A program made the translations under genes and the position numbers. From DATBLE01 sp963734065 (GTDB lineage Bacteria; Actinomycetota; Thermoleophilia; Gaiellales; Gaiellaceae): a stretch of 64,000 nucleotides of DNA. Each line of letters starts with the position of its first letter. Within the stretch, counting starts at the first letter, position 1. Location of the stretch: positions 1,116,001 to 1,180,000 of the forward strand of contig CAVTFN010000005.1 of assembly GCA_963734065.1 (NCBI GenBank), given 5' to 3'. Under the pieces are notes generated by a model. It did not search any database and was not told the origin of the DNA. It saw nothing but the letters and a program-made list of their open reading frames with translations. Positions 17,357 to 25,575 of this stretch are shown in pieces.

Positions 17357-18304
17357 TCAGCCGAGCTCGCGGTCGATCGTGTACAGCGGGCGGCCGGAGA
17401 CGTCGCGCTGGATCCGGCCCAGGTACTCGCCGACCAGCGCGAGGATGAACCCCTGTACGCCGAGGACGAACAGGATCGCGACCCCGCCGAACAGCGGGCC
17501 GGGGAAGTTCGAGCGGTCGATCCAGTAGAAGATCCCCCAGCAGCCGAGGGCGAACGCGCCGAGCGTGCAGACGGCGCCGAGCGCCAGGCCGATCCACTGG
17601 ATCGGCTGCGGCCAGAAGCCGGCGAGAACGCTGAGGGCGGTGCGCACGAGCCTGAGCGGCGAGTACCGCGACGAGTCCGCGCGTGCGGCGTGGCCGACGT
17701 CGACCTCGACGACGCTCGCTCCGGTCGAGAGCACGAGCGCCTTCGTGAACTTCTGCTTCCCGATCGCGCCCAGAACCGGCTCGATCGCGTCCCGCCGGTA
17801 GGCGTTGAAGGCGCAGCCGAAGTCGGAGATGTCCACACGGGTGAAGCGGCGCAGCATCCCGTTGATCAGCCGCGAGGGCAGCGTGCGTCCCCACGAGTCG
17901 CGGCGAGCGACTCGGCGCCCGCTGGCGACGTCGTAGCCCGACTCGACCGCCGCGACCAGCTTCGGCAGGTCCTCCGGCGGGTTCTGGAGGTCGCTGTCCA
18001 TGGTCACCACGATCGCGCCGCGGGCGCGCACCAGGCCCGCGTGCATTGCCGGGTGCTGGCCGAAGTTGCGCTTGAGGCGCACGCCGCGGACGTGGTCATC
18101 GCCGTCGTGGAGGCGCTCGACCAGCTCGAAGGAGCCGTCGGTGGAACCGTCGTCGACGAAGATCAGCTCGTAGTCGCGGCCCTCGAGCGCGGCGGTGGTC
18201 CGGCGGTAGAGCTCGTCGAGCGAGCCGGCCTCGTCGAACACTGTGACGACGACCGAGACCTCCGGCTGCGGGATCGCCTGGTCGACCGGAACGGGCCTGG
18301 CCAT
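17357..18304 (-). CDS. Polyprenyl-phosphate glycosyltransferase, GT2 (GtrB/ArnC-like)
   Basis: A 315-residue membrane-anchored GT2 enzyme. The GT-A domain has VSVVVTVFDEAGSLDELY, IFVDDGSTDGS and the metal-binding MDSDLQNPPEDL around residue 100. Two C-terminal membrane segments (about 230-250 and 265-290) are the family's hallmark. Such enzymes load a sugar onto undecaprenyl phosphate on the cytoplasmic side for later use outside the cell. A palindrome (18336-18365) lies between it and the convergent-free MFS gene upstream on the same strand. The sugar is unknown. Confidence 0.85.
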   Translation of the reverse strand: MARPVPVDQAIPQPEVSVVVTVFDEAGSLDELYRRTTAALEGRDYELIFVDDGSTDGSFELVERLHDGDDHVRGVRLKRNFGQHPAMHAGLVRARGAIVVTMDSDLQNPPEDLPKLVAAVESGYDVASGRRVARRDSWGRTLPSRLINGMLRRFTRVDISDFGCAFNAYRRDAIEPVLGAIGKQKFTKALVLSTGASVVEVDVGHAARADSSRYSPLRLVRTALSVLAGFWPQPIQWIGLALGAVCTLGAFALGCWGIFYWIDRSNFPGPLFGGVAILFVLGVQGFILALVGEYLGRIQRDVSGRPLYTIDRELG

Positions 18305-18335
18305 CTTGCGACGGACCCTACCGCCGGGCAGCCGT

Positions 18336-18365
18336 CAGGGACAGACCCCGGAGAGTCTGTCCCTG
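18336..18365. repeat. Palindromic element E4 between the MFS and GT2 genes
   Basis: An inverted repeat with 11 perfect outer pairs (CAGGGACAGAC / GTCTGTCCCTG) and a partly mispaired centre. It lies in the 78-base gap downstream of the MFS gene and upstream of the GT2 gene. It could also act as a weak terminator for the MFS transcript. Confidence 0.8.
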
Positions 18366-18382
18366 CGGAAACGGTCGAAGAC

Positions 18383-19804
18383 TCACGCGGCCTCGTCCAG
18401 AACGGGCCGGAGCGCCCCGACCTCGGCCGGCCGCCTGCGCCGCGGGATGAGCAGCGCTGCGAGCGCGCCGACCGCGACGACGACCGCGCCGACCCAGATC
18501 GCCGGCGTCAGCCCGTCGACGAAGGACGCGCCGCTGCCGTAGCCGCCGTAGTGGGCGAAGATCGAGGCGAGCACCGCGACGCCGAAGACGCCGCCCAGCT
18601 CGCGGATCGCGTTGTTCGCGCCCGACGCCTGCCCCTCTTCCTGCGGCTTCACCGCGGAGAGGACCACGTTCGCGACCGGCGCGAAGAAGAGCCCCATGCC
18701 GATGCCGGAGATCACGAACGGCGCGACCAGCTCGGCGTACGGCGTCGTCGGCGTGCTGACCGCCGCGATCCAGCCGAGCCCGACCGCCTGGAGCGCGAGG
18801 CCGGTGGCGATGAGTTGCCGCCCGCCGATCCGGTCGGACAGCGCACCGGCGATCGGCGCGACGAAGATCGGCATCGCCGTCCACGGCAGGATCCGCAGGC
18901 CGGAGCCGAACGGCGAGTAGCCCTGCACCGTCTGGAAGAACTGCGCGAGCAGGAAGATCGAGCCGAACATCCCGAAGAACATCAGCAGCGACGCGAGGTT
19001 CGTCATCGCGAAGGTGCGGTTCCGGAAGAAGCGCATGGGCAGCATCGGCGCCGCGGTGCGGAGCTCCCAGAGCACGAACCCGACCAGGACGACCGCGCCG
19101 CCCGCGAGCGCGATCACGATCTCGGGGCTCGTCCAGCCCTGGCCGTTCCCGCGGACGAGGCCCCAGACGATCCCGAGCAGGCCCGCGCTGACGAGGCCGA
19201 CTCCGGGGAGGTCGAGCCGGTCGGAGGGTCCGCGCGTCTCGTCGAGGCGGCGCAGCGCGAGCGGGATCAGCACTAGGCCGACCGGCACGTTGATCCAGAA
19301 GATCCACTGCCAGGAGAGGCCGGAGACGACCGCGCCGCCGACGAGCGGGCCGAGCGCGACCGCGAGGCCGCCGATCCCGCCCCACGCGCCGAGGGCGACG
19401 CCGCGCCGCTCGGCCGGAACCGCAGCGGAGAGGATCGTCAGGGTCAGCGGCATCACGATCGCGCCGCCGGCTCCCTGGATCGCCCGGGCGGCGACGAGGA
19501 CGCCCATCGAAGGGGCGAGGGCGGCCGCCGCCGACGCGAGCGTGAAGATGCCCAGCCCGATCGCGAACATCCGCCGGCGCCCGAAGCGGTCGCCCAGGGC
19601 AGCTCCGGTCAGGAGGAGGACCGCGAACGTGAGCGTGTAGGCGTTGACCGTCCACTCGAGCCCTTCGAGGCTCGCGTGCAGGTCCGTGCGGATCACCGGC
19701 AGCGCCGTGGTGACCACCAGGTTGTCGAGCGTGACCATCACGAGCGCGAGCGACGTGATCGCGAACGTCCACAGCGTCCGGCTCCGCGACGTTCCTCCCT
19801 TCAT
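18383..19804 (-). CDS. MFS multidrug efflux transporter, DHA2 (EmrB/QacA) type
   Basis: A 473-residue proton-driven exporter with 14 predicted membrane segments, as usual for the DHA2 subfamily. Motif A reads GAALGDRFGRRRMF around residues 66-79. Motif C-like GPLVGGAVV follows in segment 5, and the first segment has VMVTLDNLVVTTALPVI, the motif D1 region. Upstream lies a 23-bp operator-like sequence that also occurs in front of the tetR gene, so the pump is probably repressed by that regulator. Substrates are unknown. It has no obvious part in glycan synthesis. Confidence 0.88.
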   Translation of the reverse strand: MKGGTSRSRTLWTFAITSLALVMVTLDNLVVTTALPVIRTDLHASLEGLEWTVNAYTLTFAVLLLTGAALGDRFGRRRMFAIGLGIFTLASAAAALAPSMGVLVAARAIQGAGGAIVMPLTLTILSAAVPAERRGVALGAWGGIGGLAVALGPLVGGAVVSGLSWQWIFWINVPVGLVLIPLALRRLDETRGPSDRLDLPGVGLVSAGLLGIVWGLVRGNGQGWTSPEIVIALAGGAVVLVGFVLWELRTAAPMLPMRFFRNRTFAMTNLASLLMFFGMFGSIFLLAQFFQTVQGYSPFGSGLRILPWTAMPIFVAPIAGALSDRIGGRQLIATGLALQAVGLGWIAAVSTPTTPYAELVAPFVISGIGMGLFFAPVANVVLSAVKPQEEGQASGANNAIRELGGVFGVAVLASIFAHYGGYGSGASFVDGLTPAIWVGAVVVAVGALAALLIPRRRRPAEVGALRPVLDEAA

Positions 19805-19817
19805 CTCCGTTCCTCCT

Positions 19818-19840
19818 TGAGTAGTGATTGCTTACTCACT
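19818..19840. promoter_or_regulatory. TetR operator in front of the MFS gene
   Basis: On the minus strand this reads AGTGAGTAAGCAATCACTAC followed by TCA. It matches the copy at 20420-20443 at most positions and has the same inverted AGTRAGT/ACTCACT halves. It ends 14 bases upstream of the MFS start codon, where a bound repressor would block expression. Confidence 0.7.
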
Positions 19841-19858
19841 TAAGTACCAAAAAAAACT

Positions 19859-20419
19859 TCACTCCTGCGCGGCGGCGATCGACGACAGCAGCTTCCGCGC
19901 CCACGGCTCGTCGGCGTCGAGCAGGTCCATCGACGCCACGACGTTGATCAGCATCCCCTTGGCGAAGAAGCGCGACACGGTCTCGGCGTCCGCGCCCGAC
20001 GTGCGCTCGACGACGTCGACCAGCTCGCCGAACCCACGCCGCGCGACCCGGCGGACGTCCGGATCCTCGCAGGCCGCGTAGGTCTGCATCTGGGCACGCA
20101 GCCGGTTCGGGTTCGAGCGGATCAGCTCACCGTACGCCTTGCCCATCGCCGTCAGCGCTTCGTCTCCGGTCTTGCCCTCGGCCGCCTGCTCGAACGTGTC
20201 GCGCGTCTCCGAGAAGCAGCGCTCGACCGCCGCGAGGAAGAGCTCCTTCTTGGTGCGGAAGAGCCGGAACAGGTAGGGCTGGGAGATGCCGGCGCGCCGG
20301 GCGATCTCGTCGGTCGAGGCTCCGGACAGCCCGTGCTGCGCGAACACCTCGCGGGCAGCCTGGAGGACGTCCTCTCGGCGTTCCTCGGCGCTCTTGCGGG
20401 TGGTAGCTGACGGATTCAC
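19859..20419 (-). CDS. TetR-family transcriptional repressor
   Basis: A 186-residue regulator. The N-terminal helix-turn-helix reads EVFAQHGLSGASTDEIARRAG followed by QPYLFRLFRTKKELF, the standard TetR recognition region; the rest is the ligand-binding domain. I chose the GTG at 20419 (VNPSATTRKSAEE) because the longer GTG at 20440 lies inside a palindromic operator, and translation from there gives a low-complexity start. It probably represses itself and the adjacent MFS pump. A 54-base gap separates it from the pump gene. Confidence 0.88.
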   Translation of the reverse strand: MNPSATTRKSAEERREDVLQAAREVFAQHGLSGASTDEIARRAGISQPYLFRLFRTKKELFLAAVERCFSETRDTFEQAAEGKTGDEALTAMGKAYGELIRSNPNRLRAQMQTYAACEDPDVRRVARRGFGELVDVVERTSGADAETVSRFFAKGMLINVVASMDLLDADEPWARKLLSSIAAAQE

Positions 20420-20443
20420 AGTAAGTAAGTTATCACTCACTCA
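20420..20443. promoter_or_regulatory. TetR operator overlapping the tetR start region
   Basis: The plus strand reads AGTAAGTAAGTTATCACTCA followed by CTCA, an imperfect inverted repeat. It abuts the chosen GTG start of tetR and covers the last codons of the upstream aminotransferase gene. The near-identical site before the MFS gene supports autoregulation. Confidence 0.7.
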
Positions 20444-21509
20444 CAAGTGAGGTCAAGGCCTCTGCGACCCGGTCCAGCTCGGCCTCGGTCAGCCGCGTAT
20501 GGAACGGCAACGCCAGCGCACGCTCGAAGCACACGTCGGCGCCGGGGAAGCTGCCCTGGTCGCGATAGGCGCCGAGCCGGTGCAGGGCATACGTGCCGAT
20601 CTGGCACTGGATGCCCTGGGCGCGCAGCGCGGCCATCGCCTCGTCGCGGCGGTCGAGCTGGATCACGTACGCCTGCCAGCCGTGGCGATCGCCCTCGTCG
20701 GAGCCCGGCAGAGTCACCGGCAGGTCGCGGAGGCGCTCCGCGTACCCGGCCGCGACCCGCTCGCGGGCGGCGAGGAGCTCCTCGAGCCGCCGCACCTGCG
20801 GGATCCCGACCGCGCAGAGGATGTCGGACAGTCGGTAGTTGAACGCCCCTGCCGGCATGTCGTCGTAGCGGTCCGACGGGCTCCAGCCGTGGTGACGGAG
20901 CGAGCGCACCCGCTCGGCCAGCTCCGGGTCGTTGGTCGTCACCGCGCCGCCCTCGCCGGTGGTGACGATCTTGCGCGGGTGGAACGAGAGGCAGCCGGCG
21001 AGGCCGAGCCCGCCGCAGGCCCGTCCGCCGCGGCGCGCTCCGAGCGCGCCGGCGGCGTCCTCGATCACCGGAATGTCGTCGGGTAGCTCCTCCAGCCGCG
21101 CCGGCCGGCCGAACAGGTGCACCGGCATGATCGCCTTCGTCCTCGGCGTCACTCGCACCTGGGCCGGGTCGATGTCGAAGGTGTCGGCGTCGACGTCGAC
21201 CAGCACCGGCGTGGCCCCTGCGAGCGCGACCACATTCGCCGTCGCGGGGAACGTGTAGGCCGGGACGATCACCTCGTCGCCGGGCCTGATGCCGAGCGCC
21301 AGCACCGCGAGGTGGATCGCCGCCGTCCCGGACGAGACCGCGATCGCATGCTCGACCTCGCAGGCACGCGCCAGCCCTCCCTCGAGCTCGGCGACCTTCT
21401 CGCCCATGGTCAGCATCCCGCTCGCGAGCACGGCCGCGACCTCGGCGAGCTCCTCCTCGCCGGTGTCCGGCCTGGCTAGACGGATGACGGCGTCTTCGCC
21501 CGGTACCAC
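20433..21509 (-). CDS. DegT/DnrJ/EryC1-family sugar aminotransferase (second copy)
   Basis: A 358-residue PLP enzyme. The Schiff-base lysine is K180 in SFHPRKIVTTGEGG, VSSGTAAIHLAV is the PLP-phosphate site, and VIEDAAGALGA holds the ring-contacting Asp. The SFHPRK form of the lysine motif is common in dTDP- or UDP-4-amino-sugar synthases. Its GTG start lies 34 bases inside the epimerase gene upstream. Its last codons form half of the TetR operator. It is distinct in sequence from the aminotransferases at 13573 and 52817, so the glycan may contain more than one amino sugar. Confidence 0.9.
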   Translation of the reverse strand: MVPGEDAVIRLARPDTGEEELAEVAAVLASGMLTMGEKVAELEGGLARACEVEHAIAVSSGTAAIHLAVLALGIRPGDEVIVPAYTFPATANVVALAGATPVLVDVDADTFDIDPAQVRVTPRTKAIMPVHLFGRPARLEELPDDIPVIEDAAGALGARRGGRACGGLGLAGCLSFHPRKIVTTGEGGAVTTNDPELAERVRSLRHHGWSPSDRYDDMPAGAFNYRLSDILCAVGIPQVRRLEELLAARERVAAGYAERLRDLPVTLPGSDEGDRHGWQAYVIQLDRRDEAMAALRAQGIQCQIGTYALHRLGAYRDQGSFPGADVCFERALALPFHTRLTEAELDRVAEALTSLVSE

Positions 21510-22447
21510 GCGATCGTCTTCTCGAGGCCCTCGTCCAGCTCGACCTTCGCCTCGAAGCCGAGCAGCGCGCGCGCCTTGTCAACGTTCGGGATCCGCAGCT
21601 CGACGTCGAGGTAATGAATCGGCTGGAACACGAGCTCGCCCGGGCACCCCGAGAGCGACTTGATCCGCCGCGCGAGGTCGAAGATCGTCACCGCCGAGCG
21701 CGCGTTGCCGATGTTGAAGCTCTCGCCGACGGCGTTCGGGTGCTCGAGTGCGAGCAGCAGGCCCTCGACCATGTCGTCCACGTAGCACCACGCGCGGATC
21801 TGCGAGCCGTCGCCGTGGACGACCAGGTCGCGGCCGGCGAGCGCCGCCTCGATGAACGCGCGGATCGCGCCGCCACCGATCTGGCCCGGCCCGTAGACGT
21901 TGAACGGGCGCACCGAGGCGGTCGGGAGCCCGAACTCCTGGTGATAGGCGTGCGCCATGTGCTCGCCGGCCAGCTTCGAGACCGCGTAGGTCCAGCGCGC
22001 CTCGCCGACGGAGCCCTGGGTGGTCGCGCTGGTCTCGTCGACGCGGAAGGCGTAGGTGCCGAAGACCTCGCTGGTCGAGAACTCGATCAGCCGCTCGACC
22101 GTCTCCTTCGTCGCGAGCGCGGCCTCGAGCGCGTTGTAGGTGCCGATCAGGTTCACGCGCATCGTCCGCACCGGGCTCTCCAGCACGGTGTCGACCCCGG
22201 CGATCGCAGCCGCGTGGACGATGTGGGTCGCCCCGCGCGCAACCTCGGTGACGGCCTCGGCGTCGAGCACGTCGCCCTGGACGAACGAGAAGTTGGCGTG
22301 GTCGGCAAGGTCGGTGCCGCCGAGCGCGTCGCGGTGCAGGTTGTCGAACGCGACGATCTCGTTCTCGTCGACCAGCCGCCGCGCCAGCGTCGTGCCGATG
22401 AAGCCCGCGCCGCCCGTGATCAGGATCCGCTTGCCGGTGAGCGCCAT
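21476..22447 (-). CDS. NAD-dependent nucleotide-sugar epimerase/dehydratase
   Basis: A 323-residue extended SDR. RILITGGAGFIGTTLA binds NAD at the N-terminus, the catalytic Ser is in EFSTSEVFGTY, and YAVSKLAGE holds the Tyr/Lys pair. RPFNVYGPGQIGGGAIRAFI is the substrate-binding region. The TSE motif suggests an epimerase or UDP-glucuronate-type decarboxylase rather than RmlB. ATG 22447 is the natural start; open frame upstream of it is antisense to the divergent ATP-grasp gene. Its start is 49 bases from that gene, so a divergent promoter probably lies in between. Confidence 0.83.
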   Translation of the reverse strand: MALTGKRILITGGAGFIGTTLARRLVDENEIVAFDNLHRDALGGTDLADHANFSFVQGDVLDAEAVTEVARGATHIVHAAAIAGVDTVLESPVRTMRVNLIGTYNALEAALATKETVERLIEFSTSEVFGTYAFRVDETSATTQGSVGEARWTYAVSKLAGEHMAHAYHQEFGLPTASVRPFNVYGPGQIGGGAIRAFIEAALAGRDLVVHGDGSQIRAWCYVDDMVEGLLLALEHPNAVGESFNIGNARSAVTIFDLARRIKSLSGCPGELVFQPIHYLDVELRIPNVDKARALLGFEAKVELDEGLEKTIAWYRAKTPSSV

Positions 22448-22496
22448 CGCGAGCGAGTCTAGTCGCGAGGGCCGCGGCTGTAGCATCGCGCGCGAC

Positions 22497-23705
22497 GTGA
22501 AGACCGTCCTCTTCGTCGGCGCCGGTCGCCACCAGCGACGCGCGATCCTGCGTGCGCAGGAGCTCGGCCTGCGGGTGGTCGCGGTCGACCGGAACCCGGA
22601 GGCGGCCGGGTTGGCCGAGGCGGACGTGGCGGAGGTCGTCGACTTCGTCGACCTCGCCGCGGTGGTCGACGTCGCGCGGCGGCACGGCGTCGACGGGGCG
22701 CTGACCGTCTCGGCCGACCGCGCCGTTCCGGTCGTGGCCGCGGTCGCCGAGGAGCTCGGCCTGCCCGGGATCGGCCGCGAGACCGCCCACCTGATGACGC
22801 ACAAGGTGGCGATGCGCCGCCGGCTCGCCGAAGGGGGAGTCCCGCAGCCCCAGTTCGCTGCCATCCGCGCCTGGCGCGAGGCAGCGGCGGCCGCCGACAC
22901 GGTCGGCTTTCCCGCCGTGCTCAAGCCCGCCGACTCGGGAGGCCAGCGCGGCGTCTTCCTGCTGCGCTCCTTCGCCGACCTCGAGCGTCACTTCCACGCG
23001 GCGCTGGCCGAGTCTCCCTCCGGCGAGACGATCCTCGAGGAGTTCACCGACGGCCTGGAGCTGAACGGGCTCGTCGTGGCGCGCGACGGCGAGCCGTATC
23101 CGCTGTTGCTCTCCGATCGCCTGCGCCCCGAGGGCGTCGGATTCGGCGTCGGGTGGATCCACTCGTACCCCTCCCGGCTCTTCGGCGACGCACTCGAGGA
23201 GGCGGAGCGCGTCGCGCTGCGGGCCGTGCGCACGCTGGGCCTGCGGGACGGGATCGCGTTCCCGCAGCTGATCGTCACCGACGACGGCAGGGCGCTCGTC
23301 GTCGAAGTCGCTGCGCGGATCCCGGGCGGACAGATGGCCGACCTCGCCTTCCACGCTCTCGGCGTCGACCTCGTCCAGATCGCCCTGCGGCAGGCCCTCG
23401 GCGAGGAGACGCCCGACGACCTCGTCGTCCCGCGCATCTCGAGGCCGACGGCGATCCGCTTCCTGACCGCACACCCCGGGCCGCTGCCGCTCGGCACGGT
23501 GCGGCGGATCGGCAGCCTCGACCGCGTCCTCGCAGCGCCCGGCGTGGTCCAGGCCGACGTCTTCCTCCAGGTCGGCGAGGAGATCCGCCCCGTGCGCCTG
23601 GACGGCGACCGCCGCGGCTACGTGATCGCCACCGGCGACACCAACGTCCAGGCGCTGGAGCTGGCCGAGTCCGCCGCGCTGAAGCTGTACGTGGAGACGG
23701 AGTAG
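22497..23705 (+). CDS. ATP-grasp ligase (second)
   Basis: A 402-residue ATP-grasp protein resembling the one at 14687-15925. The N-terminus is KTVLFVGAGRHQRRAILRAQ, followed by VVAVDRNPEAAGL. The ATP-binding part has FPAVLKPADSGGQRGVFLL, ILEEFTDGLELNG and VEVAARIPGGQM with metal ligands. The GTG start at 22497 is the first in frame after the divergent gene. It begins a plus-strand run with a NodB-like protein, another ATP-grasp enzyme, a glycosyltransferase and a flippase. Ligation of an amino acid to a glycan precursor is a guess. Confidence 0.78.
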   Translation: MKTVLFVGAGRHQRRAILRAQELGLRVVAVDRNPEAAGLAEADVAEVVDFVDLAAVVDVARRHGVDGALTVSADRAVPVVAAVAEELGLPGIGRETAHLMTHKVAMRRRLAEGGVPQPQFAAIRAWREAAAAADTVGFPAVLKPADSGGQRGVFLLRSFADLERHFHAALAESPSGETILEEFTDGLELNGLVVARDGEPYPLLLSDRLRPEGVGFGVGWIHSYPSRLFGDALEEAERVALRAVRTLGLRDGIAFPQLIVTDDGRALVVEVAARIPGGQMADLAFHALGVDLVQIALRQALGEETPDDLVVPRISRPTAIRFLTAHPGPLPLGTVRRIGSLDRVLAAPGVVQADVFLQVGEEIRPVRLDGDRRGYVIATGDTNVQALELAESAALKLYVETE

Positions 23706-23742
23706 CCATCGTGCTTCGCACGCTGGCTAGAAGGAGCGCCCT

Positions 23743-24378
23743 TTGAATTGCGGATTCGACCTAGATCACTACGCGGAGATCCTTCAGGCGGCACGTGCCG
23801 GTGGATACCGGTTCGGGTTCTTCGACCGGCCGCCGGAGCCTGGGACGGTGCTGCTCCGCCACGACGTCGACCTGTCACTCGACGCCGCCCTGGCGACGGC
23901 CGAACTGGAGGCCGAGGAGGGCGCCGCTGCGACGTACTTCCTGATGACGCGGAGCGAGTTCTACAACCTCGATTCGCCGTCGGGCACGGCGGCGATCGAG
24001 CGGCTGCGCGGGCTGGGCCATCGAGTGGGCCTCCACGCGGTCTGGCCGCACGTCGACCGCGACGAGCGCTTCGACCCGGTCCTCGCCTGGCACAACCCCG
24101 ACCCCGAGTACATGCGGGAGCCGGTCGAGGGCTTCGTGAACGTGATGGAGGCGCCGTGGGCGGACGTCTACCGCTCCGACTCGAACCAGCACTGGCGCCA
24201 GGGGTGCCCGCACGAGGAGCTGGCCGCGGGCTCGTTCGAGCGGCTGCAACTGCTCACCCACCCGGAGATCTGGGTGTACGGAGGCGAGACGATGGGGGAG
24301 ACGATGCTGTCCATGCTCGACGCCGAGCGAGAGCGCCGCCTCGAGCAGCTGGCCGCCGACAGAATCGACCTGGCGTGA
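23743..24378 (+). CDS. Polysaccharide deacetylase-like (NodB-type) protein
   Basis: A 211-residue protein with a recognisable start of the NodB fold: VLLRHDVDLSLD at residues 36-47 (catalytic Asp and metal-binding Asp in the HDVD block), then AATYFLMTRSEFYNL and HRVGLHAVW (metal His). It is shorter than most polysaccharide deacetylases and lacks clear later motifs, so activity is uncertain. The start is a TTG at 23743 behind AAGGAG 9 bases upstream. It lies between two ATP-grasp genes on the same strand. It may deacetylate an N-acetyl sugar before amino-acid ligation. Confidence 0.65.
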   Translation: MNCGFDLDHYAEILQAARAGGYRFGFFDRPPEPGTVLLRHDVDLSLDAALATAELEAEEGAAATYFLMTRSEFYNLDSPSGTAAIERLRGLGHRVGLHAVWPHVDRDERFDPVLAWHNPDPEYMREPVEGFVNVMEAPWADVYRSDSNQHWRQGCPHEELAAGSFERLQLLTHPEIWVYGGETMGETMLSMLDAERERRLEQLAADRIDLA

Positions 24379-24439
24379 GCGCTCGAAAACCGCCACTGTG
24401 CAGGGACTTTACGGTGCCGGGCACTGTTGAGAGGCGGTC

Positions 24440-25507
24440 GTGAGAACGCCTCCGATCACGGTGCTCGTCTCCGCCTGCGGCGCGCCCGGTACGGCGGCGC
24501 TGATGCGCGCGCTGCGCGAGAACGGCGACCGGGAGGTGCGGATCGTCGGCACCGACATGGGCGAGCTGGCGATCGGTCGCCACCTCGCGGACGCGTTCCA
24601 TCGCGTTCCCGCCGGCTCGGATCCCGCCTTCGCCGACGCGATGCTCGAGGTCTGCCGCTCGGAGGGTGTCGACGCAGTGCTGCCGCAGTCGTCCTTCGAC
24701 CTGCTCGGCCTCGCCGAGGCGAAGGACCGCTTCGAGGGGATCGCGGTGCTCGTCTCCACGCCGGAGGCGATCCACCGCTCGAACGACAAGGCGGAGACGT
24801 ACGCGCTGCTCGACCGGATCGGCGTTCGCGGGCCGGCCTGGCGGCGGGTGTCGGGCGGCGAAGCAGTCGCGGCCGCCGCGCACGAGCTCGGCTACCCGGA
24901 GGTCGACGTCTGCATGAAGCCGGTGTTCTCGTCCGGGTCGCGCGGCTTCCGCGTCCTCTCGGCCTCGGCCGACCGGCACGAGCAGCTCCTCTCAAACCGG
25001 CCGGGCGTGGCGGAGGCACTGCGGTTGGAGGATCTGCTCGAGCTGCTCGGCGACGACTCGACCGAGCTGCTCGTCATGGAGCTCGCGACCGGCAAGGAGC
25101 GGACGATCGACGGGATCGCCGTCGAGGGGCGGATCGCGCTCGGCCATCCGAAGACGCGCGAGGCGATGCGGGCCGGCCTGGCCATGTACTTCGAGACGCT
25201 CGACGACCCCGCGCTGATGGAGACCGCGCGCAAGATCGTCACAGAGCTCCGCCTCGACCACTTCTTCAACATCCAGCTGGTCGGCGAGCACGTGATCGAG
25301 ATCAACCCGCGGATCTCGACGATCGTCTACCAGGAGGACCTCAACCTCCCGTACCTCGGCGTGAAGCACGCGCTCGGGGAGATCTCCGAGGATGAGCTCG
25401 GCGCGCTGGCGTCGCGGATCCGGCCGACGCGGAGGGCGCTCCGGTTCTTCGACCAGGTCGAATGGGACGTAGACGTCCGCGCAGGGTCTGACCCCGAAGG
25501 GGTCTGA
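24440..25507 (+). CDS. ATP-grasp ligase (third, carbamoyl-phosphate-synthetase-like)
   Basis: A 355-residue ATP-grasp enzyme of the carbamoyl-phosphate synthase/PylC-like type. Residues 7-20 read TVLVSACGAPGTAA, VDAVLPQSSFD follows, and MKPVFSSGSRGFRVL and NIQLVGEHVIEINPRIST form the ATP and metal sites. The C-terminal residues RAGSDPEGV and the stop are encoded by palindromic element E5, so the original end of the gene was probably replaced. It follows the NodB-like gene by 61 bases and precedes a glycosyltransferase gene. The substrate is unknown. Confidence 0.75.
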   Translation: MRTPPITVLVSACGAPGTAALMRALRENGDREVRIVGTDMGELAIGRHLADAFHRVPAGSDPAFADAMLEVCRSEGVDAVLPQSSFDLLGLAEAKDRFEGIAVLVSTPEAIHRSNDKAETYALLDRIGVRGPAWRRVSGGEAVAAAAHELGYPEVDVCMKPVFSSGSRGFRVLSASADRHEQLLSNRPGVAEALRLEDLLELLGDDSTELLVMELATGKERTIDGIAVEGRIALGHPKTREAMRAGLAMYFETLDDPALMETARKIVTELRLDHFFNIQLVGEHVIEINPRISTIVYQEDLNLPYLGVKHALGEISEDELGALASRIRPTRRALRFFDQVEWDVDVRAGSDPEGV

Positions 25508-25512
25508 CCCTG
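25482..25512. repeat. Palindromic element E5 at the 3' end of the ATP-grasp gene
   Basis: Arms CAGGGTCTGACCCC and GGGGTCTGACCCTG around GAA, with a single mismatch at the centre of each arm. Each arm is itself an 11-bp near-palindrome (GGGTCTGACCC). It holds the stop codon of the ATP-grasp gene. Confidence 0.88.
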
Positions 25513-25538
25513 CCGACTGGTGCCGCACCCGTTTCGTC

Positions 25539-25567
25539 GGGGACAGTCCCCTTCGGGGACAGTCCCT
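25539..25567. repeat. Palindromic element E6 upstream of the glycosyltransferase gene
   Basis: Two copies of GGGGACAGTCCC around CTTC, 26 bases after E5. It sits immediately before the region where the glycosyltransferase reading frame shows family-like sequence. Confidence 0.88.
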
Positions 25568-25575
25568 ATGGCGGA

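Noticed and set aside
16769..19276. Long open frame (835 codons) on the plus strand
   Set aside because: It covers the dehydratase start, the methyltransferase remnant, the GT2 and most of the MFS gene in antisense. Only the short part near 16942 looks coding.
24394..24427. GTGCCGGGCAC near-palindrome with CACTGT repeats before the third ATP-grasp gene
   Set aside because: It resembles the palindrome family in size, but the core differs and there is only one arm. Not enough to call it an element.
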